Positions 8,432-16,946 of a DNA stretch of 64,000 bases are shown here, piece by piece. Numbering within the stretch: the first letter of the stretch is position 1; the number at the start of each line of letters is the position of its first letter. A program made the translations under genes and the position numbers. This DNA is from Oxalobacteraceae bacterium OTU3CINTB1 (GTDB lineage Bacteria; Pseudomonadota; Gammaproteobacteria; Burkholderiales; Burkholderiaceae_D), in the NCBI GenBank assembly GCA_024123955.1, contig CP099652.1, positions 5,208,001 through 5,272,000 of the forward strand, written 5' to 3'. Below the pieces are notes generated by a model. It worked only from the letters and a program-made list of their open reading frames with translations, made no database searches and had not been told where the DNA came from.

Positions 8432-9369
8432 GACGCGCGCGCAGCGGCCAGCGGGCTGGCGTTGCGGAACAACGTGCCCACTAGGCTGCGGGTGCCCTGT
8501 TTGCCGCCGATGGCGTCGCTCAGATGGATGTCGGCCTCGCGCAGGTGGTCGGCCAGGCGGCCGGCGGTGCGTTGGCGTCCCAGCGTGGCGTTGAAGGTGG
8601 CTTTGCCGGCGTCCTGGCCGGCGTCCTTGCCTGTGATGGTGGCGTCGGCGTCGTCGAGCAGGTCGTCCTTGATCTGGAACGCCTGGCCGGCCGACAGTGC
8701 AAACGAGCGTAATGCTAGCATCACGCGCTCGTCTGCTTCGGCGATGATGGCGGCCATTTCCACGGACAGGCCCAGCAGCACGCCGGTTTTCAGTTCGTTT
8801 GTGCGGGCGATGTCGTCGAGCGACCGGTGCGGGTTGCCGTGCAGGTCGAGGAACTGACCTCGCACCAGCCCCTGAGCGCCAACGGTATCGGCCAGCGCGC
8901 CGACCAGGCGGGTGCGTACGTGGGCCGGAATGCCGGACGCCTGCGACAGCAGTTGGAAGGCGCGGCTGAGCAGGGCAACGGAGGCCAGGATGGCCACGTG
9001 CTCGCCAAACTGGCGATGCACAGTGGGCATGCCACGGCGCAGCTTGGCGTCATCCATACACGGCAGGTCGTCGAGGATCAGAGAGGCGGCGTGCACCAGT
9101 TCCACCGCGCAGGCGGCGTCTAGCAAAGCTGGCGAGGTGCACCCGAGGTCGCGTGCAACTGCCATCAGGAGCAATGGGCGCATGCGCTTGCCGGTCCCGA
9201 GCGTGGCGGCGCGCATGGCGCCGGTGAGCGGGTCTGACCGTCCTTGGTCGGGCAAGGCGTGGCTAAGCCGCTCTTCGATATGGCGGCGCACATCTTCCAT
9301 GTCCGATGCCAACGAGTCATGGCATTGTTTGATATCGACGCTCCCCAAAGTTAACGTCTTGGTTGACAT
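8428..9369 (-). CDS. crtE: Geranylgeranyl diphosphate synthase CrtE
   Basis: Trans-prenyltransferase producing C20 geranylgeranyl diphosphate, the substrate of CrtB. It has 313 residues. The first Asp-rich motif DDLPCMD is at 100-106 and the second, DDLLDD, at about residue 240; GKRMRPLLL and the KTGVLL segment are also typical. It is the first gene of the crtEXYIB operon, with AAGGA about 8 nt before the ATG. No idi gene lies between crtE and crtX, unlike in several Pantoea clusters. Confidence 0.95.
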   Translation of the reverse strand: MSTKTLTLGSVDIKQCHDSLASDMEDVRRHIEERLSHALPDQGRSDPLTGAMRAATLGTGKRMRPLLLMAVARDLGCTSPALLDAACAVELVHAASLILDDLPCMDDAKLRRGMPTVHRQFGEHVAILASVALLSRAFQLLSQASGIPAHVRTRLVGALADTVGAQGLVRGQFLDLHGNPHRSLDDIARTNELKTGVLLGLSVEMAAIIAEADERVMLALRSFALSAGQAFQIKDDLLDDADATITGKDAGQDAGKATFNATLGRQRTAGRLADHLREADIHLSDAIGGKQGTRSLVGTLFRNASPLAAARAS

Positions 9370-10312
9370 TCCGTGTTTCCTTTTGCTGTGTGATCTGGAA
9401 TGGATTGGAGATAAAAAACTGCGTTAAGACTCGTTATTTCTCCTACTAGGTCTAAGTGCCCCTTTAATCGCCAACCCCATTTCGGCAATTCACATGAAAG
9501 CATGTATTGGCTGAATATTACCTTGAGGGAGGCGCTTCCAATTTGGCTATTCCACGCACACTACTCCGTGACTGTAATCGTCAACGGAGCTATTCTTTGT
9601 TATCAATGATTCCGAGCATGGCCCTTGGTTTTGATATACCAAAAACTGAAATCACATTCAGCGAGAGCGAATACATGAGCAACCTCAGTAATCTGAGATA
9701 GTCGCCTCTGTAATCGTCATCTCACGTATCGTTAAAAAACTTGAGCATAAGGCATTAGATGACAAGATTTCAGTCTATCTAAGTGCCTCGAGCTTCAAGC
9801 TATTACGTACTTCATTTCAGCAACGCTCGGTTAGTGCAAAGGATTACCATAAAAATATAAATTTTATAGAAACCCAACGGTTGAATATGTTAACCGTGAA
9901 CAGGCCTTCGGGCGTAGGCAAACCGCGACAAAAAACCAGCAAAGCGCGCCAATGAGAGTCCATGAAGACTGATATCTTCAGAACTATCGGGCCTTGTTGC
10001 CACCCTGCACGCCTGGCCCGTCTGCGCCGCCTCGGCAGCGACGATGACGCCGCCTTCTTATATTAACCGGAGGTGATAAATGTGGGCACTGTGCCTTTGG
10101 ACGACACGACAAAGGCCTGAGTCGGCAACATTACCTAACGGAAAGCTAGGGGCTTAGTGTCAATTAAGAACTTGAACAGGGCGAGTTGGCGAACTCGGTG
10201 CGCTGACCGCAAGGGAGAGCGGATAGTGCAACATGGTTTAACCGCGACCGCACCGTCCAACCAGCGAGTTTTCCCTCGTCCAAAGAGGGCATCTTCAGCT
10301 TCTCGACATATG
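9370..10312. other. Long intergenic region upstream of crtE, no gene recognised
   Basis: About 940 bases, visibly richer in A+T than the crt genes. It must hold the crtEXYIB promoter near 9370-9450. The 12-mer CTGTAATCGTCA occurs twice (9572-9583 and 9708-9719), which may be chance. Open frames at 9507-9701 and 10157-10387 lack ribosome binding sites and protein-like sequence. The part at about 9900-10270 is GC-richer and may be old mobile-element debris, but I could not assign it. Confidence 0.45.
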
Positions 10313-11107
10313 TTACCCCCCAGATTGATTGAGCCTCCGAACAGCTTCGGAGACCATAGATTCTCGCATTGCCCGGCGCTTGCCTGAATCTTTGAGTACG
10401 GCCGCGACTATTTCAGGTGGTGAGGTATATGGGGTGCCACCGACAAATGGCGGCGCCGGATCGTATTCCATGGCCAACTGGATCTTTTGCGCTGTGTCGA
10501 TGCCGGCAATATCAGCCACCACGCGAAGAGCCATATCAATGCCAGACGTCACACCACCGGAAGTATAGATATTACCGTCCAGGGTCATCCGGTCATTTGA
10601 TACTGTTGCCCCAAACTGCGTTAACAGGTCCCGCGCCTGCCAGTGGCCGCCGGCGCGCTTTCCTCTCAATACTCCTGCTGCGCCTAACAGCAGGGAGCCG
10701 GTACAGACGCCAAATACGTAGTCGCATTTTGCACTCTCCATGCGCACATACGCTACCCATTCAGGGTCCAGCATCGCCGCATCAATACCGGTTCCACCGG
10801 GTATGACTAAGATGTTGGACGGTTTGGCGGTAGCTCGCGTGACGTTAGGCACTAATCGCAATCCTCTGTCTGTACGGACAGCCTCTGGACTAGACGCAAC
10901 AAGGTCGACAGTCCAGCCCGGCGTTCGCGCGAGTACCTCAAAAGGGCCGGTGATATCGAGCTGCACCATGTCAGGAACGATGATGATGTTTACGTGAACG
11001 GGTCTGTTCTTTGAAACACCTTGGGCCAGCGATCTCGCCGTTACCGATGTTAAAAGTACGCTAGCAATGCTGCTCGCCTGCAAGAGCTTCCTGCGCTTTT
11101 CATCCAT
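10313..11107 (-). CDS. Exported DJ-1/PfpI-family protein (isonitrile hydratase-like)
   Basis: A 264-residue protein with an N-terminal RRKLLQASSIASVLLTS segment that fits a twin-arginine or Sec signal, then one DJ-1/PfpI domain (residues about 40-225). The nucleophile elbow is GVCTGSLLL, with the conserved Cys, and the DITGPFEV and LVIPGGTG motifs are present. The closest characterised group is isonitrile hydratase and the amidase-like domain of GlxA regulators. It is divergent from a GlxA-type regulator 65 bp away and is probably its target. Start ATG has a good AGGAG upstream. Activity is not provable from sequence. Confidence 0.85.
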   Translation of the reverse strand: MDEKRRKLLQASSIASVLLTSVTARSLAQGVSKNRPVHVNIIIVPDMVQLDITGPFEVLARTPGWTVDLVASSPEAVRTDRGLRLVPNVTRATAKPSNILVIPGGTGIDAAMLDPEWVAYVRMESAKCDYVFGVCTGSLLLGAAGVLRGKRAGGHWQARDLLTQFGATVSNDRMTLDGNIYTSGGVTSGIDMALRVVADIAGIDTAQKIQLAMEYDPAPPFVGGTPYTSPPEIVAAVLKDSGKRRAMRESMVSEAVRRLNQSGG

Positions 11108-11172
11108 GCTGATCTCTCCTAAACTTGTCGTATACTCTGATGCGGATTATGCGGAACAGTGCCGGAGGATGT

Positions 11173-12144
11173 ATGCCAGATAGCAGTCGAAAAATGCCAA
11201 TGCGGCGAGTTGTGATTCTAGTTTTTGACGGCGTGCAACCTATTGATTTTTCGGGCCCCGCTCAAGCACTGATCACTGCAAATGACGAAGGAGCGTCCCC
11301 TCTTTACTTGGTTAGCGTGCGCTCGCTTACCGGAAAAACAATTCAGACCGCGTCCGGATTTTCGATCAATTCCGACCCTGCTGACCTCAATCTCGATATC
11401 GATACCCTGATCATTCCAGGGGGGCCAGGAGTGCATGCAGCGGCCCAAACGAATGCCGAATTCAACAATCATTTACTTGAGTTATGCGGAAGGTCAAGGC
11501 GGATATGCTCCATCTGCACGGGAGCTTTCCTGTTGGCTCGTACCGGTCTGCTGGCGAACCGCCGTGCCGTGACGCATTGGCGCTCTTGCGAGCGTCTTTC
11601 GCGTGAATTTCCGGAAGTGCAAGTCGAGGCTGATTCACTTTTTCTGAAAGATGGAAAAGTATGGACTTCGGCCGGTGTGACTGCAGGAATCGATCTGACC
11701 TTATCGCTAATTCAGGAAGACCATGACACTATCCTTGCCGCAAAAGTCGCCAGGCGACTGGTGGTTTACTTACGCAGGCCAGGTGGCCAAAATCAATACA
11801 GTGATCCACTGTCTTTGCAGGAGGCGTCAGGTACGCAGTACGCCGATTTGCTCCAACAGATGATCAACAAGCCAGAATATTCGTGGACTGTTGAGCACAT
11901 GGCTTCGATAGCTGGCCAGTCGCTTCGATCCTTTCATCGACAATTCAAGGAGGAGGTCAAAACCACGCCTTCCAAGGCGCTGGAGAAGATTCGGGTCGAG
12001 CTAGCGCGATCTTACCTGCATACCACTGACATGAGAATGAAACAGATTGCCGCCAAAACAGGATTCAACTCTGAGGATTCAATGCGCGACGCAATTATTC
12101 GTCGGTTCGGACTGCCCCCCACGGAACTACGCGCACGTTTCTGA
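11173..12144 (+). CDS. GlxA-family AraC-type transcriptional regulator
   Basis: A protein of about 323 residues with an N-terminal DJ-1/PfpI-like sensor domain (VVILVFDGVQPIDFSGPAQ, LIIPGGPGVH, ICSICTGAFLLARTGLL) and a C-terminal AraC helix-turn-helix pair (SIAGQSLRSFHRQFKEEV and IAAKTGFNSEDSMRDAIIRRFG). I choose the ATG at 11173 behind GGAGG over an in-frame ATG at 11125. The DJ-1 half probably binds a small ligand rather than catalysing a reaction. It is divergent from the exported DJ-1 protein at 10313-11107, so autoregulation and control of that neighbour is the simplest model (inference). Confidence 0.88.
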   Translation: MPDSSRKMPMRRVVILVFDGVQPIDFSGPAQALITANDEGASPLYLVSVRSLTGKTIQTASGFSINSDPADLNLDIDTLIIPGGPGVHAAAQTNAEFNNHLLELCGRSRRICSICTGAFLLARTGLLANRRAVTHWRSCERLSREFPEVQVEADSLFLKDGKVWTSAGVTAGIDLTLSLIQEDHDTILAAKVARRLVVYLRRPGGQNQYSDPLSLQEASGTQYADLLQQMINKPEYSWTVEHMASIAGQSLRSFHRQFKEEVKTTPSKALEKIRVELARSYLHTTDMRMKQIAAKTGFNSEDSMRDAIIRRFGLPPTELRARF

Positions 12145-12706
12145 TCCACCATTAACGCATTAGGAGACATCCGTAGCGAAAAAGATGCAACCCTACACCC
12201 GTGTGGCGCAGTGCCCATCACCTTACTGACCGGGATGGTGTCGCTTTATCTCTTGGAGCAACGTCTGTGTCGTCATCGCCAGCGTAGCGCAGAGCAGAGC
12301 AGAGCAGCGGCAGGATCACGCTTTCCCAAACCGATTGGACAGGGTGGGACGGGTGCGTGCGCGCTGCGATAGTCCACTATCCTCCGATGCGACACACTTC
12401 TTTCAACACCATTTCCCTGCTCTTGTTTGCCACCGCCACCCTGTGTCGATTGTGAGGGATAGTTTGGCGGTGCCTCTCAGGAGTTCCTGGAAGGTACAGA
12501 AAAACGCTCTAGAAAGTAGCCTTATCTTCAGCGACAACCAGCGAGCACGCTTCTGGACTACCGATTGAGAGCCTTTTGTGCCAAATAGTTGGCCTCGGAC
12601 ATCAGCTACAAGCAACTCTTCGGCACGTGCAGATCTAAGCCCACGTCAGTCGACCAAGACTCGTATATTGCGAAAATTGATTTGGGCCCGCCTGACAGAA
12701 AGATCC
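12145..12706. other. Intergenic region, nothing recognised
   Basis: About 560 bases. A short low-complexity run of repeated AGAGC units lies at about 12290-12308. Short open frames on both strands lack ribosome binding sites and recognisable motifs. Confidence 0.45.
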
Positions 12707-12997
12707 TTATTTGATTAAAAAGTCTTCTTTGTTTTTACCATCCAGCCATCTTGGAGAACGGCCGCGACCAGTCCACTCTTGCCCAGTATCGACGTCTCGA
12801 TATTTGGCAGCAACTTCCTTCTTAGGCTTGGTGGTCTTTAGTTTTCCAGTAGGAACAATGTCGGCAATGGTCAAGCCGTAGGTTTTCATGATGTCACGGA
12901 TCTTTTCCAAGCCAGCCGCTGTCTCCGATTCACGGGCTGCCGCTGCCTGTCGTTTAAGTTCGGTGATCTGCTTTTGATAGTCCTGATATGTTGTCAT
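12707..12997 (-). CDS. H-NS-like nucleoid-associated protein
   Basis: A 96-residue histone-like DNA-binding protein. The N-terminal half (residues 1-35) is an oligomerising helix rich in Lys/Glu/Gln, followed by a linker and the C-terminal H-NS DNA-binding core: KYRDVDTGQEWTGRGRSPRWL at about residues 64-85, where the GRGRSPRW loop corresponds to the AT-hook-like QGR loop. Such proteins silence A+T-rich foreign genes. The gene stands alone with GGA 7 nt before its ATG. Given the large AT-rich accessory blocks in this window, a role in silencing them is plausible but inferred. Confidence 0.92.
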   Translation of the reverse strand: MTTYQDYQKQITELKRQAAAARESETAAGLEKIRDIMKTYGLTIADIVPTGKLKTTKPKKEVAAKYRDVDTGQEWTGRGRSPRWLDGKNKEDFLIK

Positions 12998-14081
12998 TTT
13001 ATTTCCGTAATAAAAGTTGTTTGATCCGATTATCCGCCATTACAACGTGAATCGTCCATGAAAATTCCAGAAAGTGTCGCCACCATCTAGAACCCTCATC
13101 CTAGTAGGACTGCGCTAAAGCAAGGGCGACCATGCTTTTTCGGAAGCTTATCAGAGAAGGATTTCACAACTTGTCGCGCTTTTTGGCCCCAACTTCCGAG
13201 TAGCCATATCGACATCGGGAACTCACCTCACCAAACCGCATATCTCATACGCGCAAAACCAGGCGTCTCTCCTCACTAGTCATTTCAGCGTAACGGCCGG
13301 CATCAACGACCATTCATTCTGGATAGGCGGCATCAGAACGAACATAGTGATGGTGCCCACTAACTTCAATCTATGCGGACGCCCTTCTCAACATCAATAA
13401 GAAACCCATCCTCTGACGAAGGAGGTATTTCTTATGACCCTGATAGCGTGGCTTTACGGACTATAATAAAAATAGACCTGAGGAATAAGTGCTGGAATTT
13501 TTTGCTGACCAAGTAGCTTAGGACTAACTGTAGAAGGTCTTGAATATTGTCTGCTCACCCGGTGACTTAGCCAAGCGCACATGTGCATTCAACCTCTTAT
13601 AGAGCCTGGACTTTTATTGGCTATTGATCGAGGTCATTATTACGCTCCACTAATCACGCAGATGCTTCAACAGCAAAGCGCCAGATCGAGGCATCACCTG
13701 ATCTTAGAAAAAACACTATCCGCATTTTTCAAAATCTCAACGTCGTTGTTGATAGCGCCTCGAAATCGTTGTTGGTGGTGTCTCGAAATACCAGTTCCGG
13801 CTTCTGACCTATGAAGGCAAAATAAGCTTGTTCATCTCCCTGCCACGTACGAACTGAAGTCAGTGACAGAAAACACTGGATAGCCAGAGTCACCCGTGGG
13901 ATGCATGGCTGGTGATGCAGGTGATGGGTGATGCAGACGTTTAGCGTGGTCCGCAGCAATGAACTTTCATGATTGAGCAAGCGCTGGTGCGTTATCGATG
14001 CAGGTTGCAGATGCCCGGCCAAGTGGCTGCCACCAGGATGCATCTGTGGCACCTTGGCGACCGGGGCATGCGTTCGTGAGT
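12998..14081. other. Long intergenic region; one tiny ORF with a strong ribosome binding site
   Basis: More than 1 kb without a recognisable gene. The only notable element is a 10-codon ORF at 13434-13466 (MTLIAWLYGL) preceded by GGAGG with 8-nt spacing on the plus strand; it could be a leader peptide or hydrophobic microprotein, or chance. Larger open frames at 13581-13814 and 13729-14052 have unnatural composition. Confidence 0.4.
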
Positions 14082-14534
14082 CTACTTTGCTTTAACGTGA
14101 CGGTGGGCTACACGCACGTAGCTGGCCGGCTTAATTTCCAGTGGCACCAGGTGCACATGGCCGTGGCGTACGCCGGTTTGCGACACCAGGCCGTCGGCGC
14201 ACGCCCGCACATCCTCGTAGCGGCCGCGCAGAATGACCGTTTCCAGGCAGTTGTCGTGGTCCAGGTGCACATGTTGGGAAGCAACCGCGACATCATGATG
14301 CTCATGCTGCATTTGCACCAGCCGATTCGACAACTGGCGTTCGTGATGGTCATACTGGTAAGTCACCGTGGCGACACACCACTTGACCTTGCCGCTGGCT
14401 AACGCGGCGTCACCAAGGTCCTTGCGAACCAAATCACGAAACGCCTCCGAGCGATTGAGGTAGCCCTTCCGCTCGACCAGCGCGTCGAACGCGTCCGCCA
14501 GATCGTCGTCCACCGAAATAGTTAAGCGCCGCAT
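14082..14534 (-). CDS. nikR: Nickel-responsive regulator NikR
   Basis: A 150-residue ribbon-helix-helix repressor. The N-terminal DNA-binding strand and helices are MRRLTISVDDDLADAFDALV with NRSEAFRDLVR. The C-terminal ACT-like domain carries the four high-affinity Ni ligands of E. coli NikR at the aligned places: His77, His88, His90 (QHVHLDHDNC) and Cys96. Start ATG with AAGGA 5 nt upstream. It lies 57 bp downstream of a TonB receptor on the same strand and probably forms an operon with it; a NikR-like dyad lies upstream of that receptor, which suggests feedback control of both genes by nickel. Confidence 0.93.
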   Translation of the reverse strand: MRRLTISVDDDLADAFDALVERKGYLNRSEAFRDLVRKDLGDAALASGKVKWCVATVTYQYDHHERQLSNRLVQMQHEHHDVAVASQHVHLDHDNCLETVILRGRYEDVRACADGLVSQTGVRHGHVHLVPLEIKPASYVRVAHRHVKAK

Positions 14535-14591
14535 GAGAGTCCTTCAAAAACGTAAAACGCCAGTCTAGTCGATGTTGTCGTCTGCCGCCGA

Positions 14592-16649
14592 TCAGAAATT
14601 ATGCGTTAGCGTGACTCGTAACGAGCGGCGCTCCACCGGATGGAAGTGGAAGTCGTTGACGCCATCGTCCGCCTCGCCCTTGAGCCGCGACGGGTAGTAA
14701 TAGTCGATATCGCTGGCGTGCTTGTCGAACAGATTAAACACGTCAACGGCGAGTCTGGTGTTCTTGCTGAACTTGTAGCCCGCACGCGCGTATGCAAGGG
14801 TGGTTGCCGACGAGCGCACGCTGTTGTCCTCGATTAGCGGACGCGGTCCGAAGTGGCGCAGATCGAAGCCCCCATACCAACGGCCCAGGTCGTTAATGGT
14901 GACGCCAAACGACGCAACACGGTCGAGCGAGCCGGGAATGTAGTTGCCGGAGGAATCATCTTGGGTGTAACGTGCGCGCGAAGCGGCCAAGTCTAGGTCG
15001 AACAGCAACCACGGCGCGGCAATGTAGTGGTTGTTCCACTCGACGCCTGTGCGCCGGCTCGATCGGCTCGGTTCGGTCTCGCCTGCGTCGCCGACGAAAA
15101 GAAGTTCGGACTCGATGTCGAGCCGCCACAAGGCTAGCGAGCTTTGCAGGCCGGGGACGACTTCGGTACGGACGCCAATCTCGCCACCCTTGGTCGGCAC
15201 CAGGGGTGTCACGGGTACCGACGCGCCGCCGTCCGCGAGGCGCGTTTGGGTGGTCCCCCTTGCATCGTTGCTGTGGAAGCCCTTGCCATAGTTGACGAAG
15301 TATTCGGTCTTGTCCCACGGTCCAAAGATCAGCGACAGTTTGGGCGAGACGATATGATCTTCAGCCTTGCCACTGTTGCCGTCGATGCTGCTGGCGACGT
15401 TAAACCGGTAGGTGTCGTAACGCACACCAGCAATGCTGCGCACCCAGGGCGCCCATTGGGTAACGTTTTCGGCATATAGGCCAACGCTTGCCTCGCGTAC
15501 GCGGTCTTCCCGAATAGTATTGGTGCGCACACGCGCGACGGTGTCGTAGATCCCCACGGGGGACAGGCGGTCGTAACGGGTCTGCAGGCCAATCTTGTTA
15601 CGCGTCTCAAGACCACCGACCGTGTTCACCCACGACTGGGCCAGGTTGGCGCCCGCCATGTTGCGGTGCTCACTTTGATTGAACTGGTCGCCTTGCTCGG
15701 GATCGGCCAGGAAGTAAGTGAAATTGCTGAAGAGGTCCAGCTTGGAGCGCAGCAAATAGGCGTCAAACTCGAACAATCCGTTGCCGCTGCGCTTGCGCAT
15801 CGCATAAGCCAGGCTATAGCGGGCGCTGTCGCCGCCATCGGTGGGATCAATGCTGCCGAAGCGACCGATCTGTCCCGATTCCACCGCCCGCAGCGGAACC
15901 TGATCCGTGGCATTCCAGCTGTTGTGATACGCCATCCCGGTGATGCTAAAGCCGTCGTCGGCACTGCCCTGGCTGTAGCGCAGCGTACCGCTGTACTTGC
16001 GTACGCGCTCCGGCGTCTCCCATGGCCCGTCGTTGCGATTGATCTCCAGCCCGTAGAGCAAAGTACCGTTGCCTGCGTTGAGCGAGTCGGCAAGCACGCC
16101 ACGCTGGTACCCGAAGCTGCCCAGCGACAAGCTGGCAAACCCCTGCGGCAAGGTGTCCGCCAGCCGGATGTGCGCGGCGCCGGCCGAGGCGAAGTCGCCC
16201 TCGTTGGCAAAGTAGGTTCCTTTTTTATAGTCAATGCGCTGCACCAGTTCCGGGATCAGGAAATTGAGGTCCGAATAGCCTTGGCCATGGGCATGCGAGC
16301 GCATGTTGACCGGCATACCGTCCACGAACGTGGCGAAGTCGGTGCCGTGGTCCAGATTGAATCCGCGCAGGAAATACTGGTTGGCTTTGCCGTCGCCACT
16401 GTGCTGGGTAACGATGAGGCCGGGGACAAATTCCAGCAACTCGCCCGTCCTCAAGGCGGGGCGATTGGCTATCAGGTCGGCGGTGATGGTGCCCGCGCTG
16501 GCGGCATCCGAGGTGCCCACCGCATTGTCGTAGTGGCCCGGCACTTTCACTACCGCGCTCACCGGCCCGACTTCATCAGCCCAAGCGTTCTGTTGACATG
16601 CGTAAGCGAACAATATCGCCAGATGGATTGCGCTTTTCTTACCGTGCAT
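14592..16649 (-). CDS. TonB-dependent outer-membrane receptor, probably nickel-regulated
   Basis: About 685 residues: signal peptide (HLAILFAYACQQNAWA), plug domain (GELLEFVPGLIVTQHSGDG, then NQYFLRGFNLDHGTDF and FVDGMPVNMRSHAHGQGY), 22-strand barrel, and a terminal beta-signal ending RRSLRVTLTHNF. I choose the ATG at 16649, with GGGAGA 6 nt upstream, over a start 27 nt further up. It is followed directly by nikR and preceded by a dyad resembling the NikR operator, so I infer uptake of chelated nickel. His residues in the plug (DHGTDF, RSHAHG) would suit metal handling. The receptor family is certain, the substrate is inferred. Confidence 0.9.
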   Translation of the reverse strand: MHGKKSAIHLAILFAYACQQNAWADEVGPVSAVVKVPGHYDNAVGTSDAASAGTITADLIANRPALRTGELLEFVPGLIVTQHSGDGKANQYFLRGFNLDHGTDFATFVDGMPVNMRSHAHGQGYSDLNFLIPELVQRIDYKKGTYFANEGDFASAGAAHIRLADTLPQGFASLSLGSFGYQRGVLADSLNAGNGTLLYGLEINRNDGPWETPERVRKYSGTLRYSQGSADDGFSITGMAYHNSWNATDQVPLRAVESGQIGRFGSIDPTDGGDSARYSLAYAMRKRSGNGLFEFDAYLLRSKLDLFSNFTYFLADPEQGDQFNQSEHRNMAGANLAQSWVNTVGGLETRNKIGLQTRYDRLSPVGIYDTVARVRTNTIREDRVREASVGLYAENVTQWAPWVRSIAGVRYDTYRFNVASSIDGNSGKAEDHIVSPKLSLIFGPWDKTEYFVNYGKGFHSNDARGTTQTRLADGGASVPVTPLVPTKGGEIGVRTEVVPGLQSSLALWRLDIESELLFVGDAGETEPSRSSRRTGVEWNNHYIAAPWLLFDLDLAASRARYTQDDSSGNYIPGSLDRVASFGVTINDLGRWYGGFDLRHFGPRPLIEDNSVRSSATTLAYARAGYKFSKNTRLAVDVFNLFDKHASDIDYYYPSRLKGEADDGVNDFHFHPVERRSLRVTLTHNF

Positions 16650-16679
16650 CTGTTTCTCCCGAGTGAGTTTGCCCAACGA

Positions 16680-16706
16680 ATATGAACAATTACGAAATTG
16701 TCATAC
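16680..16706. promoter_or_regulatory. Candidate NikR operator dyad
   Basis: Read on the minus strand this is GTATGA, 15 bases, TCATAT, with an inner perfect inverted repeat ACAATT/AATTGT around TCGT. The E. coli NikR operator is GTATGA-N16-TCATAC, so one half-site is identical and the other differs at one base, with a spacer one base shorter. It lies about 31 bp upstream of the TonB receptor start and would block its promoter when nickel-loaded NikR binds. The dyad is directly visible, the assignment is by similarity and context. Confidence 0.6.
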
Positions 16707-16864
16707 GTTATATTGGGTATATGCAGCTAGCGGTGCGGGCTAGATTGAAAAAAAATATATTTCGCACAGCTGTTTATTTTTTTTGATGAATGTGAAACCG
16801 AATGCACTCGGGGCGAGTACAAGCTCTGGGCGATTTTTGCCTGAGTCTGTATGCAAGAAAATTA

Positions 16865-16924
16865 TTAAAGGCTCCGCCCGAACAGCGATGCCGCCCGCCA
16901 GACGCTGCGAATCCGGGTGCTCAT
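16865..16924 (-). CDS. Possible 19-residue microprotein
   Basis: A small ORF (MSTRIRSVWRAASLFGRSL) with a strong ribosome binding site (GGGAGG, 7 nt before the ATG) starting 22 bp after the PepSY gene stop, on the same strand. It is basic and could form an amphipathic helix. Nothing matches it; it may be a real small protein of the riboswitch-controlled operon or a fortuitous ORF. Confidence 0.35.
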   Translation of the reverse strand: MSTRIRSVWRAASLFGRSL

Positions 16925-16946
16925 GGTCTGACCTCCCATGGGCTTG

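Noticed and set aside
9507..9701. 64-residue open frame upstream of crtE
   Set aside because: No ribosome binding site and no protein-like pattern.
9900..10270. Possible group II intron or structured RNA debris
   Set aside because: GC-richer block with short helices, but no conserved intron or RNA motif could be matched.
15666..16685. 339-residue plus-strand open frame over the nickel-type TonB receptor
   Set aside because: Antisense to a clear receptor with complete plug and barrel.
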